Positions 25,666-34,652 of a stretch of DNA of 64,000 nt are shown piece by piece; position 1 is the first letter of the stretch; each line of letters starts with the position of its first letter. This DNA is from Pseudonocardia sp. 73-21 (GTDB lineage: Bacteria; Actinomycetota; Actinomycetes; Mycobacteriales; Pseudonocardiaceae): the NCBI RefSeq assembly GCF_001899645.1, contig NZ_MKVV01000040.1, positions 1,901-65,900 of the forward strand, written 5' to 3'. Under the pieces are notes generated by a model that was given only the letters and a program-made list of their open reading frames with translations, was not told the DNA's origin and ran no database searches. A program made the position numbers and the translations under genes.

Positions 25666-27734
25666 CCTCCGTCTACGTCGGTCGTCCGGTCGGTGCCGGG
25701 GCTCTCCTGCTTCGCGACGAGGGTGAGGACGTCGTAGCGGGCGACCGACTCACCGTCCTGACGGGTGACGTCGGCGTCCCAGCGGACCTCGCCGTAGCCG
25801 GCGGAGTCGCGCGGGGTGAGCTGCTTGCAGGTCAGCGTCACGGTCAGCGCGTCACCGAACTTCACCGGTGTCAGGAACCGCAGGTTGTCGACGCCGAAGT
25901 TGGCCAGCACCGGCCCGGGATCGGGATCGACGAACAGCCCGGCCGCCAGCGACACGATGAGGTAGCCGTGGGCGACGCGCTCGCCGAACAGCGGGTTCGC
26001 TGCGGCGGCCTCGGCGTCCATGTGGGCGTAGAACGTGTCGCCGGTGAACTCGGCGAAGTGCTCCACGTCCTCCTGGCTGACGGTGCGGGGGCCGGCGACG
26101 ATCGTGTCGCCGGGGCGCAGCTCCTCGAGGTGCTTGCGGAACGGATGAACGTCGGTCTCGCGGCGCTCGGCACCCGCCACCCAGCGGCCGGTGATCGCGG
26201 CGAGCGTGTCCGGGTCGCCCTGGATCGCGGTGCGCTGCATGTGGTGCAGCACCCCGCGGATGCCACCCATCTCCTCGCCGCCGCCCGCGCGGCCGGGCCC
26301 GCCGTGCACGAGCTGCGGCATCGGCGAGCCGTGACCCGTCGACTCCTTCGCGTCCCGGGCGTTGAGCACGAGCAGCCGCCCGTGCCACGGCGCGACGCCG
26401 AGCACGACCTCGCGGGCCCACGCGGTGTCGGCGGTGACGATGGAGCCGGCCAGGCTGCCCTGGCCGCGGGCGGCGTAGTCGATCAGCTGCGCCGTGGACG
26501 AGTACGGCAGGATCGTCGAGACCGGGCCGAAGGCCTCCACCTCGTGCGGTTCGGCCCGCTCCGGGTCCCCCACCAGCAGGATGGGCGAGACGAACGCGCC
26601 GCGGTCGGCGTCGGCGTCGACCACGTCGACCGTGTCGGGATCGCCGAACACGATGCGCCCGGCGTCGGCGAGGGCCTTCACGCTGCGGCGCACCTCCTCG
26701 CGCTGCTCCAGGCTCGCCAGCGCCCCCATCCGGACGCCGTCGGTACCGGGGTTGCCGACGGTGACCTTCGCCAGCCGCGCCGACACGGCCTCGACCACCG
26801 CGTCCACCTGCTCCGCCGGTACGAACGCACGCCGGATCGCGGTGCACTTCTGCCCGGCCTTCACCGTCATCTCGGTGGTCAGGCCCTTGACGAAGAGGTC
26901 GAACTCGTCGGTGCCGGGCACGGCGTCCGGGCCGAGCGCGGAGAGGTTGAGCGAGTCGGCCTCGGCGGAGAACCGCACCGCGTTGCGGACGATCGCGGGA
27001 TGCGCCCGCAGGGTCTGCGCCGTGGACGCCGAACCGGTGAACGACACCAGGTCCTGGCCGGTGAGGTGGTCGAACAGGTCCCCGACCGAGCCCGCGACGA
27101 ACTGCCACGCGCCGTCGGGCAGCAACCCGGAGCCGACGATCAGCTCCGTGAGCTTCGCGGTGAGGAACGCGGTGGGGCTGGCCGGCTTGACGATGCTCGG
27201 GACGCCGGCGAGGAACGCGGGCGCGAACTTCTCCAGCGGACCCCACACGGGGAAGTTGAACGCGTTGACCTGCACCGCGACGCCGTGCAGCGGGGTGCAG
27301 ACGTGCTGGCCGAGAAACGTGCCACCGCGGCCGAGCGGCTCGACGGCCCCCTCGACGTAGACGGTGTCGTTGGGCAGCTCGCGCTTCGCCTTCGACGCGT
27401 AGGCGAGCAGCACGCCGATGCCGCCGTCGACGTCGAACTTCGAGTCCCCGAGCGTGGCACCGGTCTGCGCGGAGACGGCGTAGAGCTCGTCGCGGTGCTC
27501 GCGCAGGTGCCCGCCGAGGGCCTTGAGCAGGGCCGCACGCTGGTGGAACGTCAGCTCGCGCAGCGCGGGCCCGCCGACGGTGCGGCCGTACTGCAGCGCC
27601 CCTGCGAAGTCGACACCGTCGGAGGAGATCCGGGCGATCTCCTCGCCGGTGACCGCGTCGTGCAGCGGCCGGCCCTCGGCGGTGGAGGTGTGCCAGTCGC
27701 CGAGGACATGGCTGCGCAGGGTGGGGATGCTCAT
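25662..27734 (-). CDS. paaZ: PaaZ: oxepin-CoA hydrolase / 3-oxo-5,6-dehydrosuberyl-CoA semialdehyde dehydrogenase
   Basis: A 690-aa bifunctional enzyme that opens the oxepin-CoA ring and oxidises the resulting aldehyde. Residues 1-520 are an aldehyde dehydrogenase (VSFTGSASTAQTLRAHP, catalytic KAGQKCTAIRRAFVP). Residues 545-680 are a MaoC-like hydratase (EHFAEFTGDTFYAHMDAEAA, GERVAHGYLIVSLAAGLFV). The first residues include LRSHVLGDW typical of PaaZ. It follows the broken thiolase gene on the same strand and overlaps paaK. Confidence 0.95.
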   Translation of the reverse strand: MSIPTLRSHVLGDWHTSTAEGRPLHDAVTGEEIARISSDGVDFAGALQYGRTVGGPALRELTFHQRAALLKALGGHLREHRDELYAVSAQTGATLGDSKFDVDGGIGVLLAYASKAKRELPNDTVYVEGAVEPLGRGGTFLGQHVCTPLHGVAVQVNAFNFPVWGPLEKFAPAFLAGVPSIVKPASPTAFLTAKLTELIVGSGLLPDGAWQFVAGSVGDLFDHLTGQDLVSFTGSASTAQTLRAHPAIVRNAVRFSAEADSLNLSALGPDAVPGTDEFDLFVKGLTTEMTVKAGQKCTAIRRAFVPAEQVDAVVEAVSARLAKVTVGNPGTDGVRMGALASLEQREEVRRSVKALADAGRIVFGDPDTVDVVDADADRGAFVSPILLVGDPERAEPHEVEAFGPVSTILPYSSTAQLIDYAARGQGSLAGSIVTADTAWAREVVLGVAPWHGRLLVLNARDAKESTGHGSPMPQLVHGGPGRAGGGEEMGGIRGVLHHMQRTAIQGDPDTLAAITGRWVAGAERRETDVHPFRKHLEELRPGDTIVAGPRTVSQEDVEHFAEFTGDTFYAHMDAEAAAANPLFGERVAHGYLIVSLAAGLFVDPDPGPVLANFGVDNLRFLTPVKFGDALTVTLTCKQLTPRDSAGYGEVRWDADVTRQDGESVARYDVLTLVAKQESPGTDRTTDVDGG

Positions 27735-27773
27735 GGGCTCTCCTCGTCGTCGGGGATGGGTCGTCGGGGATGG

Positions 27774-29022
27774 TCAGACACGTTCGATGAGCAGCGCGAC
27801 GCCCTGGCCCACGCCGACGCAGAGCGTCGCGAGGCCCCGGCGTCCGCCCTCGCGGTGCAGGCGGTGGGCGAGCGTGACGGTGATGCGGGCGCCGGAGCAC
27901 CCCAGCGGGTGGCCGAGCGCGATGGCCCCGCCGTCGGCGTTGACGACGTCGGGATCGAGGCCGAGCCGCCGCACGCACGCGATGCTCTGCGCGGCGAAGG
28001 CCTCGTTGAGCTCGACGGCGTCGAGGTCGCCCACCGACCAGCCCGCCCGCGCCAGCGCCTTGTGCGTGGCGGGCACCGGGCCCAGACCCATGACGTGCGG
28101 GGCGACGCCGGCGCTGGCGCCGACCACGATCCGCGCGACCGGCGTCAACCCGTGCTCCCGCACGGCCCGCTCGCTCGCGACGACCAGCGCGGCCGCCCCG
28201 TCCGACAGCGGTGAGGCGTTGCCCGCGGTGACCACACCGTCGGTGCGGAAGACCGGCCGCAGCCGGCCCAGCGACCCGGTCGACGCGTCGGGGCGCGGGC
28301 CCTCGTCGGCGGTGACGACCACCGGGTCACCCCTGCGCTGCGGGACCGTCGCTGCGGGACCGTCACCGCCACGAGCTCGGCGTCCAACCGGCCGTCCTTC
28401 GCGGCGGCGCTGGCGCGGGCGTGGCTGCGCACCGCGAACTCGTCGCACTCGGCGCGGGTGATGCCGTCGAGCGCGGCGACCTCCTCGGCCGTCTCCCCCA
28501 TCGACAGCGTCACCGGGCCCGCGGTCTCGGTGTGCACCGGCGGCGCGGCCTCGTCGAGGTCGCGGAAGCGCGGGTTGGTGAAGCGCCAGCCCAGGGAGGT
28601 GTCGGCGACCTCGCCGGGCTTCGCCCACGGCGTGCCGGGCTTGGCCATCACCCAGGGCGCGCGCGTCATGACTCGACCCCACCGGCCACGACGACGTCGG
28701 CCTCGCCGGCGCGGATCGACTGCGCGGCGTTCGCGACGGCGGTCAGGCCGCTCGCGCAGAGGCGGTTGACGGTGTAGCCGGGCACCGTCGACGGCAGGCC
28801 GGCCAGCAGCACCGCCATCCGCGCGACGTCGCGGTTGTCCTCGCCGGCCTGGTTCGCGGCCCCGAGCACGACCTCGTCGACCGCGTCGCCCGGCACCCCC
28901 GCCCGGCGGACGGCCTCGGCCACCACGAGGGCGGCGAGGTCGTCGGGGCGGACGCCGGAGAGGGCACCGCCGTACTTGCCCTGCGGGGTGCGGACCCCGC
29001 TCACCAGATACACGTCGGTCAT
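27774..29022 (-). pseudogene. Broken thiolase gene (3-oxoadipyl-CoA thiolase-like)
   Basis: In the paa pathway this thiolase would release acetyl-CoA from 3-oxo(dehydro)suberyl-CoA and succinyl-CoA from 3-oxoadipyl-CoA. The sequence is full length but lies in three frames. The first part (to 28666) carries the active-site region [13 protein letters not shown] and ends at AGGVES. A single missing base there puts [12 protein letters not shown] in another frame. A 14-bp tandem duplication at 28336-28363 then shifts the frame again before [12 protein letters not shown]. The last frame carries [28 protein letters not shown] and the catalytic LCVGVGQG. As assembled, no thiolase can be made. It is the first gene of the paaZ-paaK strand, divergent from the hydratase gene. 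Confidence 0.9.
28336..28363. repeat. 14-bp tandem duplication inside the thiolase gene
   Basis: CGCTGCGGGACCGT occurs twice in direct contact. Removing one copy restores the thiolase reading [12 protein letters not shown] 14-bp unit is not a multiple of three, so the duplication frameshifts the gene. Confidence 0.95.
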
Positions 29023-29048
29023 TCAGAGCCGTCCCAGCTGTCGCCCGG

Positions 29049-29065
29049 CGAACGATCGTTCGGTT
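29049..29065. promoter_or_regulatory. Operator candidate in the thiolase/hydratase divergent region
   Basis: CGAACGATCGTTCG (29049-29062) is a perfect 14-bp palindrome, extended to CGAACGATCGTTCGGTT. It sits between the thiolase and hydratase starts and shares 14 of 17 bases with the site before paaA. The TetR protein encoded between the two sites is the likely ligand-controlled repressor. Confidence 0.75.
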
Positions 29066-29088
29066 GTCGGGGAGGCTAGCATGACCGC

Positions 29089-29931
29089 GTGGAGACGAAC
29101 AGTGCCGGAGGCACCGCAGCCAGCTCGACGCACGCCGATCCGGCGGTCCTGGTCACCGCCGACGAGAAGGACCCGGCCGTCGCGATCGTGACACTGAACC
29201 GGCCGGCGAAGCGCAACGCGCTCACGATCGAGCTGAAGGAAGCGTTGCTCGCCGCCCTGGAGGGGGTCGCCACGGACGCGGGCGTGCGCGCCGTGGTGCT
29301 GGCCGGTTCGGGCAAGTCGTTCTGCGTCGGACAGGACCTCGGCGAGCACGTGCAGGCCCTCGAAGCGGACGCGTCCACGTCGTTCGACACCGTCGGGAGG
29401 CACTACAACCCGATCGTCGCGACGATCGCCACGATGCCGAAGCCCGTGATCGCCGCGATCAACGGTGGCGCGGTCGGTGCGGGCCTGGGCTTCGCGCTGG
29501 CCTGCGACCTGCGGGTGGCGGCGGAGACGGCCACGTTCGCCACGGCGTTCGCCGCCATCGGGCTGACCGCCGACTCCGGCCTCTCGGCGAGCCTCGTCCA
29601 CTCCCTGGGCGCGGCGCGGGCCACCGAGCTGCTGCTGCTGGGTGAGTCCTTCGACGCCACGCAGGCGCTGGCCTCCGGCCTGGTGCGGGCCGTGGTGCCG
29701 GCCGAGCAGGTGCTGGACACGGCGCTGGAGCTCGCCCGCCGGCTCGCCGCCGGGCCGACCCTCGCCTACGCCGAGATCAAGAAGGCGGTCGCGATCGGCG
29801 CGGTGTCCCCGCTCGACACCGTGCTCGAGGCGGAGGGCGCCGCGCAGGCACGGCTGGGCGTCACGACGGACCACAAGGAGGCCGTCGAGGCGTTCCTGGC
29901 CAAGCGGCGGCCCACGTTCGAGGGCCGGTGA
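29089..29931 (+). CDS. Enoyl-CoA hydratase/isomerase family protein of the paa cluster
   Basis: A 280-aa crotonase-fold protein with an 18-residue polar extension. The oxyanion-hole segments are AGSGKSFCVGQDLGE and AAINGGAVGAGLGFALACDL. At the second acid position it reads IGLTADSGLS, that is Asp, as in PaaG-type epoxide isomerases, rather than Glu as in hydratases. It is therefore probably the 2-(1,2-epoxy-1,2-dihydrophenyl)acetyl-CoA isomerase, although a PaaF-like hydratase role cannot be excluded. The GTG start lies 24 nt after the operator palindrome. The TetR gene follows 28 nt later. Confidence 0.85.
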   Translation: METNSAGGTAASSTHADPAVLVTADEKDPAVAIVTLNRPAKRNALTIELKEALLAALEGVATDAGVRAVVLAGSGKSFCVGQDLGEHVQALEADASTSFDTVGRHYNPIVATIATMPKPVIAAINGGAVGAGLGFALACDLRVAAETATFATAFAAIGLTADSGLSASLVHSLGAARATELLLLGESFDATQALASGLVRAVVPAEQVLDTALELARRLAAGPTLAYAEIKKAVAIGAVSPLDTVLEAEGAAQARLGVTTDHKEAVEAFLAKRRPTFEGR

Positions 29932-29959
29932 CCGTGGACGGACCGTTCGGGCGGACGCC

Positions 29960-30604
29960 GTGAGCGCCGCACCGGCCGAGCCCCCGACGTCCCCGGTCCG
30001 CACCCGGCGGGCCCGCGGCGAGGCCGGCGCCCGGCGCCCGGTCTACGACGCGTCGTCGCTGCTCGCCGTGGCCGTGGCCGAGTTCAACACCCGCGGCTAC
30101 GACGCCACCAGCATGGAGGACCTCTCCCGCGCGGCCGGCATCACGAAGTCGTCGTTCTACCACCACGTCAGCGGCAAGGAGGAGCTGCTCAAGGCCGCGC
30201 TCGAGCGCGCGCTGGACGGCCTGTTCGGCATCCTCGAGGAACCGGCGGCGCAGGACGGCCCGGCCCTGCTGCGGCTCCAGCACATCATCCGCCGCCAGGT
30301 CGAGGTCCTGACCTCGGAGCTGCCCTACGTCACGCTGCTGCTGCGCGTGCGCGGCAACACCGAGACCGAGCGGTGGGCGCTGGCCCGCCGCCGCGCGTTC
30401 GACGCGTCGATCGCCTCGCTGGTGGCCGACGCCGTGGCCGACGGCGAGGTCCGGGCAGGAGTCGAACCGTCGCTGGCCGCCCGTCTGCTCTCGGGCACGG
30501 TCAACTCGATCATCGAGTGGTACCGGCCCGGCCGCCCCGGCGCGGACGACCTGCCCGACGAGATCGTCCGGATCGTGTCCGTGGGCATCATCCCGCCGTC
30601 CTGA
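29960..30604 (+). CDS. paaR: TetR-family regulator of phenylacetate genes (PaaR-like)
   Basis: A 214-aa TetR protein. The DNA-binding domain includes YDATSMEDLSRAAGITKSSF with the helix-turn-helix, then YHHVSGKEELLKAAL. The C-terminal ligand domain is all-helical. A GTG start is used; the site upstream is weak. It is encoded between the hydratase gene and paaA, and two copies of the same 17-bp operator flank it. Actinobacterial PaaR proteins are released by phenylacetyl-CoA; that ligand is inferred here. Confidence 0.85.
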   Translation: MSAAPAEPPTSPVRTRRARGEAGARRPVYDASSLLAVAVAEFNTRGYDATSMEDLSRAAGITKSSFYHHVSGKEELLKAALERALDGLFGILEEPAAQDGPALLRLQHIIRRQVEVLTSELPYVTLLLRVRGNTETERWALARRRAFDASIASLVADAVADGEVRAGVEPSLAARLLSGTVNSIIEWYRPGRPGADDLPDEIVRIVSVGIIPPS

Positions 30605-30658
30605 GCAGATCCCGGTCGGCCGTGGTTGCGCCCGGCCGGGCAGTGCGTCATCATCAGA

Positions 30659-30675
30659 CGAACGAACATTCGGTT
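30659..30675 (+). promoter_or_regulatory. Operator candidate upstream of paaA
   Basis: CGAACGAACATTCGGTT, containing the palindrome CGAACATTCG, lies 14 nt before the paaA ATG, just upstream of the GGAGGAG ribosome site. It matches the site at 29049-29065 in 14 of 17 positions. A repressor bound here would block the paaABCDE transcript. Confidence 0.7.
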
Positions 30676-30688
30676 ACGGAGGAGTCCC

Positions 30689-31666
30689 ATGACGGTGACC
30701 GAGGACCGAACCGGTCCTGAGCTCGACCTGGAAGCCGGTTTCGACCGGACGATCGGGGCCGACCAGCGCGTGGAGCCGCGGGACTGGATGCCCGAGGCCT
30801 ACCGCAAGACGCTGATCCGCCAGATCGCCCAGCACGCGCACTCGGAGATCATCGGCATGCAGCCGGAGGGCAACTGGATCCTCCGTGCCCCGTCACTGCG
30901 CCGCAAGGCGATCCTGCTCGCGAAGGTGCAGGACGAGGCCGGCCACGGCATGTACCTCTACGCCGCGGCCGAGACGCTCGGCGTCGACCGTGAGGAGCTC
31001 ACCGAGAAGCTGATCTCCTCGAAGCAGAAGTACTCCTCGATCTTCAACTACCCCACGCTGAGCTACGCCGACATCGGCGTCATCGGCTGGCTCGTCGACG
31101 GTGCGGCCATCTGCAACCAGGTGCCGCTGTGCCGCTGCTCCTACGGCCCGTACGCGCGGGCGATGGTCCGCATCTGCAAGGAGGAGTCGTTCCACCAGCG
31201 TCAGGGCTTCGAGCTGCTGCTGGCGATGGTGAACGGCACCGACGCGCAGAAGGCGATGGTGCAGGAGTCGGTCGACCGCTGGTGGTGGCCGTCGCTGATG
31301 ATGTTCGGCCCGCCCGACGACGACTCCCCCAACTCCGCGCAGTCGATGGCCTGGGGGATCAAGCGCCACACCAACGACGAGCTGCGCCAGCGCTTCGTCG
31401 ACATGTCCGTGCCGCAGGCCGCGGCGCTGGGGGTCACGCTGCCCGATCCCGAACTGGTCTGGAACGAGGACCGGAAGTCCCACGACTACGGCGAGCCCGA
31501 CTGGGCCGAGTTCAAGGCCGTCATCGCGGGCTCCGGGCCGGCCAACGCCCAGCGCGTCGCCCACCGCCGCCGCGCCCACGAGAACGGCGCCTGGGTGCGC
31601 GAGGCCGCACAGGCGTACGCCGACAAGCAGGCGGCCCGCGCGCGGGAGCAGGAGGTGCCGGCATGA
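30689..31666 (+). CDS. paaA: Phenylacetyl-CoA 1,2-epoxidase subunit PaaA (catalytic)
   Basis: The diiron catalytic subunit of the multicomponent epoxidase that converts phenylacetyl-CoA to its ring-1,2-epoxide using O2. The 325-aa protein carries the four-helix-bundle ligands in [20 protein letters not shown] and [20 protein letters not shown] (two ExxH pairs). Other conserved regions are [13 protein letters not shown] and [15 protein letters not shown]. The ATG follows GGAGGAG. The stop overlaps paaB (ATGA). Confidence 0.97.
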   Translation: MTVTEDRTGPELDLEAGFDRTIGADQRVEPRDWMPEAYRKTLIRQIAQHAHSEIIGMQPEGNWILRAPSLRRKAILLAKVQDEAGHGMYLYAAAETLGVDREELTEKLISSKQKYSSIFNYPTLSYADIGVIGWLVDGAAICNQVPLCRCSYGPYARAMVRICKEESFHQRQGFELLLAMVNGTDAQKAMVQESVDRWWWPSLMMFGPPDDDSPNSAQSMAWGIKRHTNDELRQRFVDMSVPQAAALGVTLPDPELVWNEDRKSHDYGEPDWAEFKAVIAGSGPANAQRVAHRRRAHENGAWVREAAQAYADKQAARAREQEVPA

Positions 31667-32028
31667 GCGAGGAGGTCACCGCCGAAGGCGGGCACGGCGC
31701 CGTGCCGACCACCGGCGTCGAGACCGGGTTGGGTGAGAAGCCCTCCCGGCGCACCTGGCCGCTCTACGAGGTGTTCGTGCGCGGCAAGCGCGGCCTCAAC
31801 CACGTGCACGTCGGGTCGCTGCACGCCGCCGACGACGAGATGGCCCTGCACAACGCCCGCGACGTCTACACGCGCCGCAACGAGGGCGTGAGCATCTGGG
31901 TGGTCCGCGCCGACGCGATCACCGCGTCGAGCCCGGCGGAGAAGGACCCGTTCTTCGCACCGGCCGGTGACAAGGTCTACCGCCACCCCACCTTCTACGC
32001 GATCCCGGACGAGGTGCCGCACCTGTGA
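31663..32028 (+). CDS. paaB: Phenylacetyl-CoA epoxidase subunit PaaB
   Basis: A 121-aa small structural subunit of the epoxidase complex. After a polar 30-residue lead it has [20 protein letters not shown] and [20 protein letters not shown], the PaaB signature, ending with [19 protein letters not shown]. Its ATG overlaps the paaA stop and its stop overlaps the paaC start, so subunits are translated together. Confidence 0.97.
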   Translation: MSEEVTAEGGHGAVPTTGVETGLGEKPSRRTWPLYEVFVRGKRGLNHVHVGSLHAADDEMALHNARDVYTRRNEGVSIWVVRADAITASSPAEKDPFFAPAGDKVYRHPTFYAIPDEVPHL

Positions 32029-32960
32029 ACGTCCACCACACCGAGGTCGAGGGGCACGCTGTGACGGACACCGATGGGACCAACGCCTACCAGTCGCTGT
32101 CGGAGACCACCGGCCACGACGACCCGCGCTGGGCGTTCGGCACCGGCATCGTCGAGGAGGCCGGTGCGGAGATCACCTCACCGGTACCCGACGGCGTCGA
32201 CCCGGCCGACCTCGCCGCCTACTGCCTGATGCTCGGCGACGACGCGCTGGTCTACAGCCACCGCCTGTCGGAATGGGTCAGCAACGCCCCGGAGCTGGAG
32301 GAGGAGGTCGCGCTGGCCAACACCGCGCTCGACCTCCTCGGCCAGGCCCGCGTGCTGCTCGCCCGCTCGGCCCACCTGACCGGCGGTGACGAGGACTCGC
32401 TGGCCTTCCTGCGCACCGACGCGCAGTTCCGCAACGTCGGCCTCGCCGAGCTCTCCGACGACCTCGACTTCGCCCGCGCCGTCGGCCGGATGCTGATCTT
32501 CTCGACCTGGCGCCTCGCGCTGCTCGACCGGCTCGTCGGCTCGGCCGACCCGGTGATCGCCGCGGTGGCGGCCAAGGGCGTCAAGGAGCTGACCTACCAC
32601 CGCGACTACGCGGCCCGCTGGACGCTGCGCCTGGGCGACGGCACCGACGAGTCGCACGCACGGATGCAGGCGGCGCTGGACGCGCTGTGGCCCTACGTCG
32701 GGGAGCTGTTCCGCACCTCCGACGAGGAGCGGCGGCTGGTCGAGGCCGGTGTGGCAGTGGATCCGGCGCTGACGCGCGAGGAGGTCGACGCGGTGCTCGA
32801 CCAGGTCATCACGAAGGCCACGCTGACGCGGCCCGACAAGCCGGCCATCGGCACGATCGGCGGGCGCAGCGGGCGCCAGGGCGTGCACACCGAGCACCTC
32901 GGACACGCGCTCGCGGAGATGCAGAGCCTGGCCCGCCAGCACCCGGGCACGACGTGGTGA
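32025..32960 (+). CDS. paaC: Phenylacetyl-CoA epoxidase subunit PaaC
   Basis: A 311-aa ferritin-like subunit that pairs with PaaA and lacks its own diiron site. Recognisable segments are DLAAYCLMLGDDALVYSHRL, LANTALDLLGQARVLLARSA, RNVGLAELSDDLDFARAVGR and KGVKELTYHRDYAARWTLRL. The GTG start overlaps the paaB stop (GTGA). An internal GTG near codon 13 would give a product without the first dozen residues and cannot be excluded. Confidence 0.96.
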   Translation: MNVHHTEVEGHAVTDTDGTNAYQSLSETTGHDDPRWAFGTGIVEEAGAEITSPVPDGVDPADLAAYCLMLGDDALVYSHRLSEWVSNAPELEEEVALANTALDLLGQARVLLARSAHLTGGDEDSLAFLRTDAQFRNVGLAELSDDLDFARAVGRMLIFSTWRLALLDRLVGSADPVIAAVAAKGVKELTYHRDYAARWTLRLGDGTDESHARMQAALDALWPYVGELFRTSDEERRLVEAGVAVDPALTREEVDAVLDQVITKATLTRPDKPAIGTIGGRSGRQGVHTEHLGHALAEMQSLARQHPGTTW

Positions 32961-33469
32961 CCGACATGGTGATCGACGTGGCGACCGCGCGCGAGGTCGT
33001 CGCCGGGGTCGTCGACCCGGAGATGCCGATGCTCACCCTCGACGACCTGGGGGTCGTGCGCGGCGTCGACGTCGAGGGCGACGCGGTGCTCGTCACGATC
33101 ACACCGACCTACTCGGGGTGCCCCGCGATCGAGGAGATGCGCCACGACCTGCGCGCGTCGCTGACCCGCGCCGGGTTCGCCCGCGTGGAGGTCCGCACCG
33201 TCCTCTCCCCCGCCTGGAGCACCGACTGGATCAGCGACGACGGCCGCCGCAAGCTCGCCGAGGCCGGCATCGCGCCCCCCGGCCGGGCGGCACCGCGGGT
33301 CGCCGGCCCCGTCCCGCTGACGCTCACCCCGCCGTCGGCCGCGGTGCGCTGCCCGCACTGCGGCGCGCCCGCCACCGACGAGCTGTCCCGCTTCGGGCCC
33401 ACGGCGTGCACGGCCCTGCGCCGCTGCCCGTCGTGCCGGGAGCCCTTCGAGCACATGAAGGAGATCTGA
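32957..33469 (+). CDS. paaD: PaaD, epoxidase assembly / Fe-S maturation protein
   Basis: A 170-aa protein. Residues 10-100 form a DUF59/MIP18 domain (VVDPEMPMLTLDDLGVVRGV, TPTYSGCPAIEEMRHDL with the reactive cysteine). The C-terminus is a four-cysteine zinc ribbon (RCPHCGAP and RRCPSCREPFEHMK). PaaD is needed for epoxidase activity, probably for delivering Fe-S to PaaE. GTG 32957 overlaps the paaC stop; ATG 32966 is the alternative. Confidence 0.95.
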   Translation: MTDMVIDVATAREVVAGVVDPEMPMLTLDDLGVVRGVDVEGDAVLVTITPTYSGCPAIEEMRHDLRASLTRAGFARVEVRTVLSPAWSTDWISDDGRRKLAEAGIAPPGRAAPRVAGPVPLTLTPPSAAVRCPHCGAPATDELSRFGPTACTALRRCPSCREPFEHMKEI

Positions 33470-34614
33470 TGACGGCCGCCACCGAGGTCGGCACCTCGGA
33501 CATCACCTCGGACATCACCTCGGACATCACCTCGGACATCACCGAGCCGCGCACCGGCGGGTTCCACCCGCTGCGGGTCGCGTCCGTCGAGCGCCTCTGC
33601 GACGACGCGGTCGCCGTGACCTTCGACGTCCCGGAGTCGCTGAAGCAGGCCTACGCCTTCAGCCCCGGCCAGTACCTGACGCTGCGCACGGTCACCGACG
33701 ACGGCGAGGAGCGCCGCTCGTACTCGATCTGCGCGCCGTCGGGCGCGGCCCCGCGGGTCGGGGTCCGGCGGGTGGCGGGCGGGCTGTTCTCGGAGTGGCT
33801 GGTGGACCGGCTGGAGGCGGGCGACGAGATCGAGGTCGGCCCGCCCGCCGGCTCGTTCACCCCGCAGCTGGAGGCGGGCACCCACCACGGGCTGATCGCG
33901 GCGGGCTCGGGCATCACCCCCGTGCTGTCCATCGCCGCGTCGCTGCTGGCCGCGCACGACGACACGCACGTCACCCTGATCTACGGCAACCGCCGCACCG
34001 ACACGGTCATGTTCACCGAGGAGATCGCCGACCTCAAGAACGCCCACGGCCCGCGCCTGCACCTGCTCAACGTGCTCTCGCGCGAGCCCACCGAGGCCGA
34101 CATCTTCAACGGCCGCCTCGACGCCGACCGGATGCGGACCCTGCTCGGCGCGCTCGTCGACGTCGAGGACACCGACCACTGGTGGCTGTGCGGGCCGCTC
34201 GGCATGACCGAGGACGCCGTCACGGTACTCACCGAGCTCGGCGTGGACCGCAAGCGGGTGCACCGCGAGCTGTTCTACGTCGACGAGCCCCCGCCCGAGC
34301 TGCACCGCGCCGAGGACGACGACGCACCCGACGGCGACGGCAGCGAGGTGACGATCGTGCTCAACGGCCGGTCCACCCAGCTGACCCTCCCCCGCACCGT
34401 CCCGGTGCTCGACGCCGCGCAGAAGGTGCGCGGCGACCTCCCGTTCGCCTGCAAGGGCGGGGTCTGCGGCACCTGCCGGGCGAAGGTCACCGACGGCGAC
34501 GTCACCATGCGCCGCAACTTCGCCCTCGAGGACGACGAGGTCGCGGCCGGGTTCGTGCTGACCTGCCAGACGCTTCCGGTCTCCGACCGGGTCGTCATCG
34601 ACTTCGACGTCTGA
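33469..34614 (+). CDS. paaE: PaaE, epoxidase reductase (FNR + [2Fe-2S] ferredoxin)
   Basis: A 381-aa electron-transfer subunit moving electrons from NAD(P)H to PaaA. The flavin domain has ERRSYSICAPSG, the NAD(P) domain GLIAAGSGITPVLSIAASLL and WWLCGPLGMTED, and the ferredoxin domain the ligands in ACKGGVCGTCRAKVTDGD plus a final LTCQTL. The start overlaps the paaD stop by one base (TGATG). The N-terminus carries four exact SDI(T) repeats from a 12-bp tandem repeat, an unusual addition before the FNR domain. Confidence 0.97.
   Translation: MTAATEVGTSDITSDITSDITSDITEPRTGGFHPLRVASVERLCDDAVAVTFDVPESLKQAYAFSPGQYLTLRTVTDDGEERRSYSICAPSGAAPRVGVRRVAGGLFSEWLVDRLEAGDEIEVGPPAGSFTPQLEAGTHHGLIAAGSGITPVLSIAASLLAAHDDTHVTLIYGNRRTDTVMFTEEIADLKNAHGPRLHLLNVLSREPTEADIFNGRLDADRMRTLLGALVDVEDTDHWWLCGPLGMTEDAVTVLTELGVDRKRVHRELFYVDEPPPELHRAEDDDAPDGDGSEVTIVLNGRSTQLTLPRTVPVLDAAQKVRGDLPFACKGGVCGTCRAKVTDGDVTMRRNFALEDDEVAAGFVLTCQTLPVSDRVVIDFDV
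33493..33540 (+). repeat. 12-bp in-frame tandem repeat, four copies
   Basis: ACCTCGGACATC is repeated exactly four times near the start of paaE, encoding TSDI repeats. A copy-number change would keep the frame. Confidence 0.95.
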
Positions 34615-34622
34615 GAACCCTT

Positions 34623-34651
34623 CCGGCCCCGCGTCCGCCGGGGTGGGCCGG
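34623..34651. terminator. Hairpin after paaE, between convergent genes
   Basis: CCGGCCC (34623-34629) and GGGCCGG (34645-34651) form a 7-bp stem around a GC-rich loop. It lies in the 38-nt gap between the paaE stop and the converging unknown gene. No T-tract. Confidence 0.45.
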
Positions 34652-34652
34652 A

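Noticed and set aside
33493-33540. Four-copy 12-bp repeat as a CRISPR-like or recombinase array
   Set aside because: Units are directly adjacent without spacers, lie in frame inside paaE and resemble simple slippage products.
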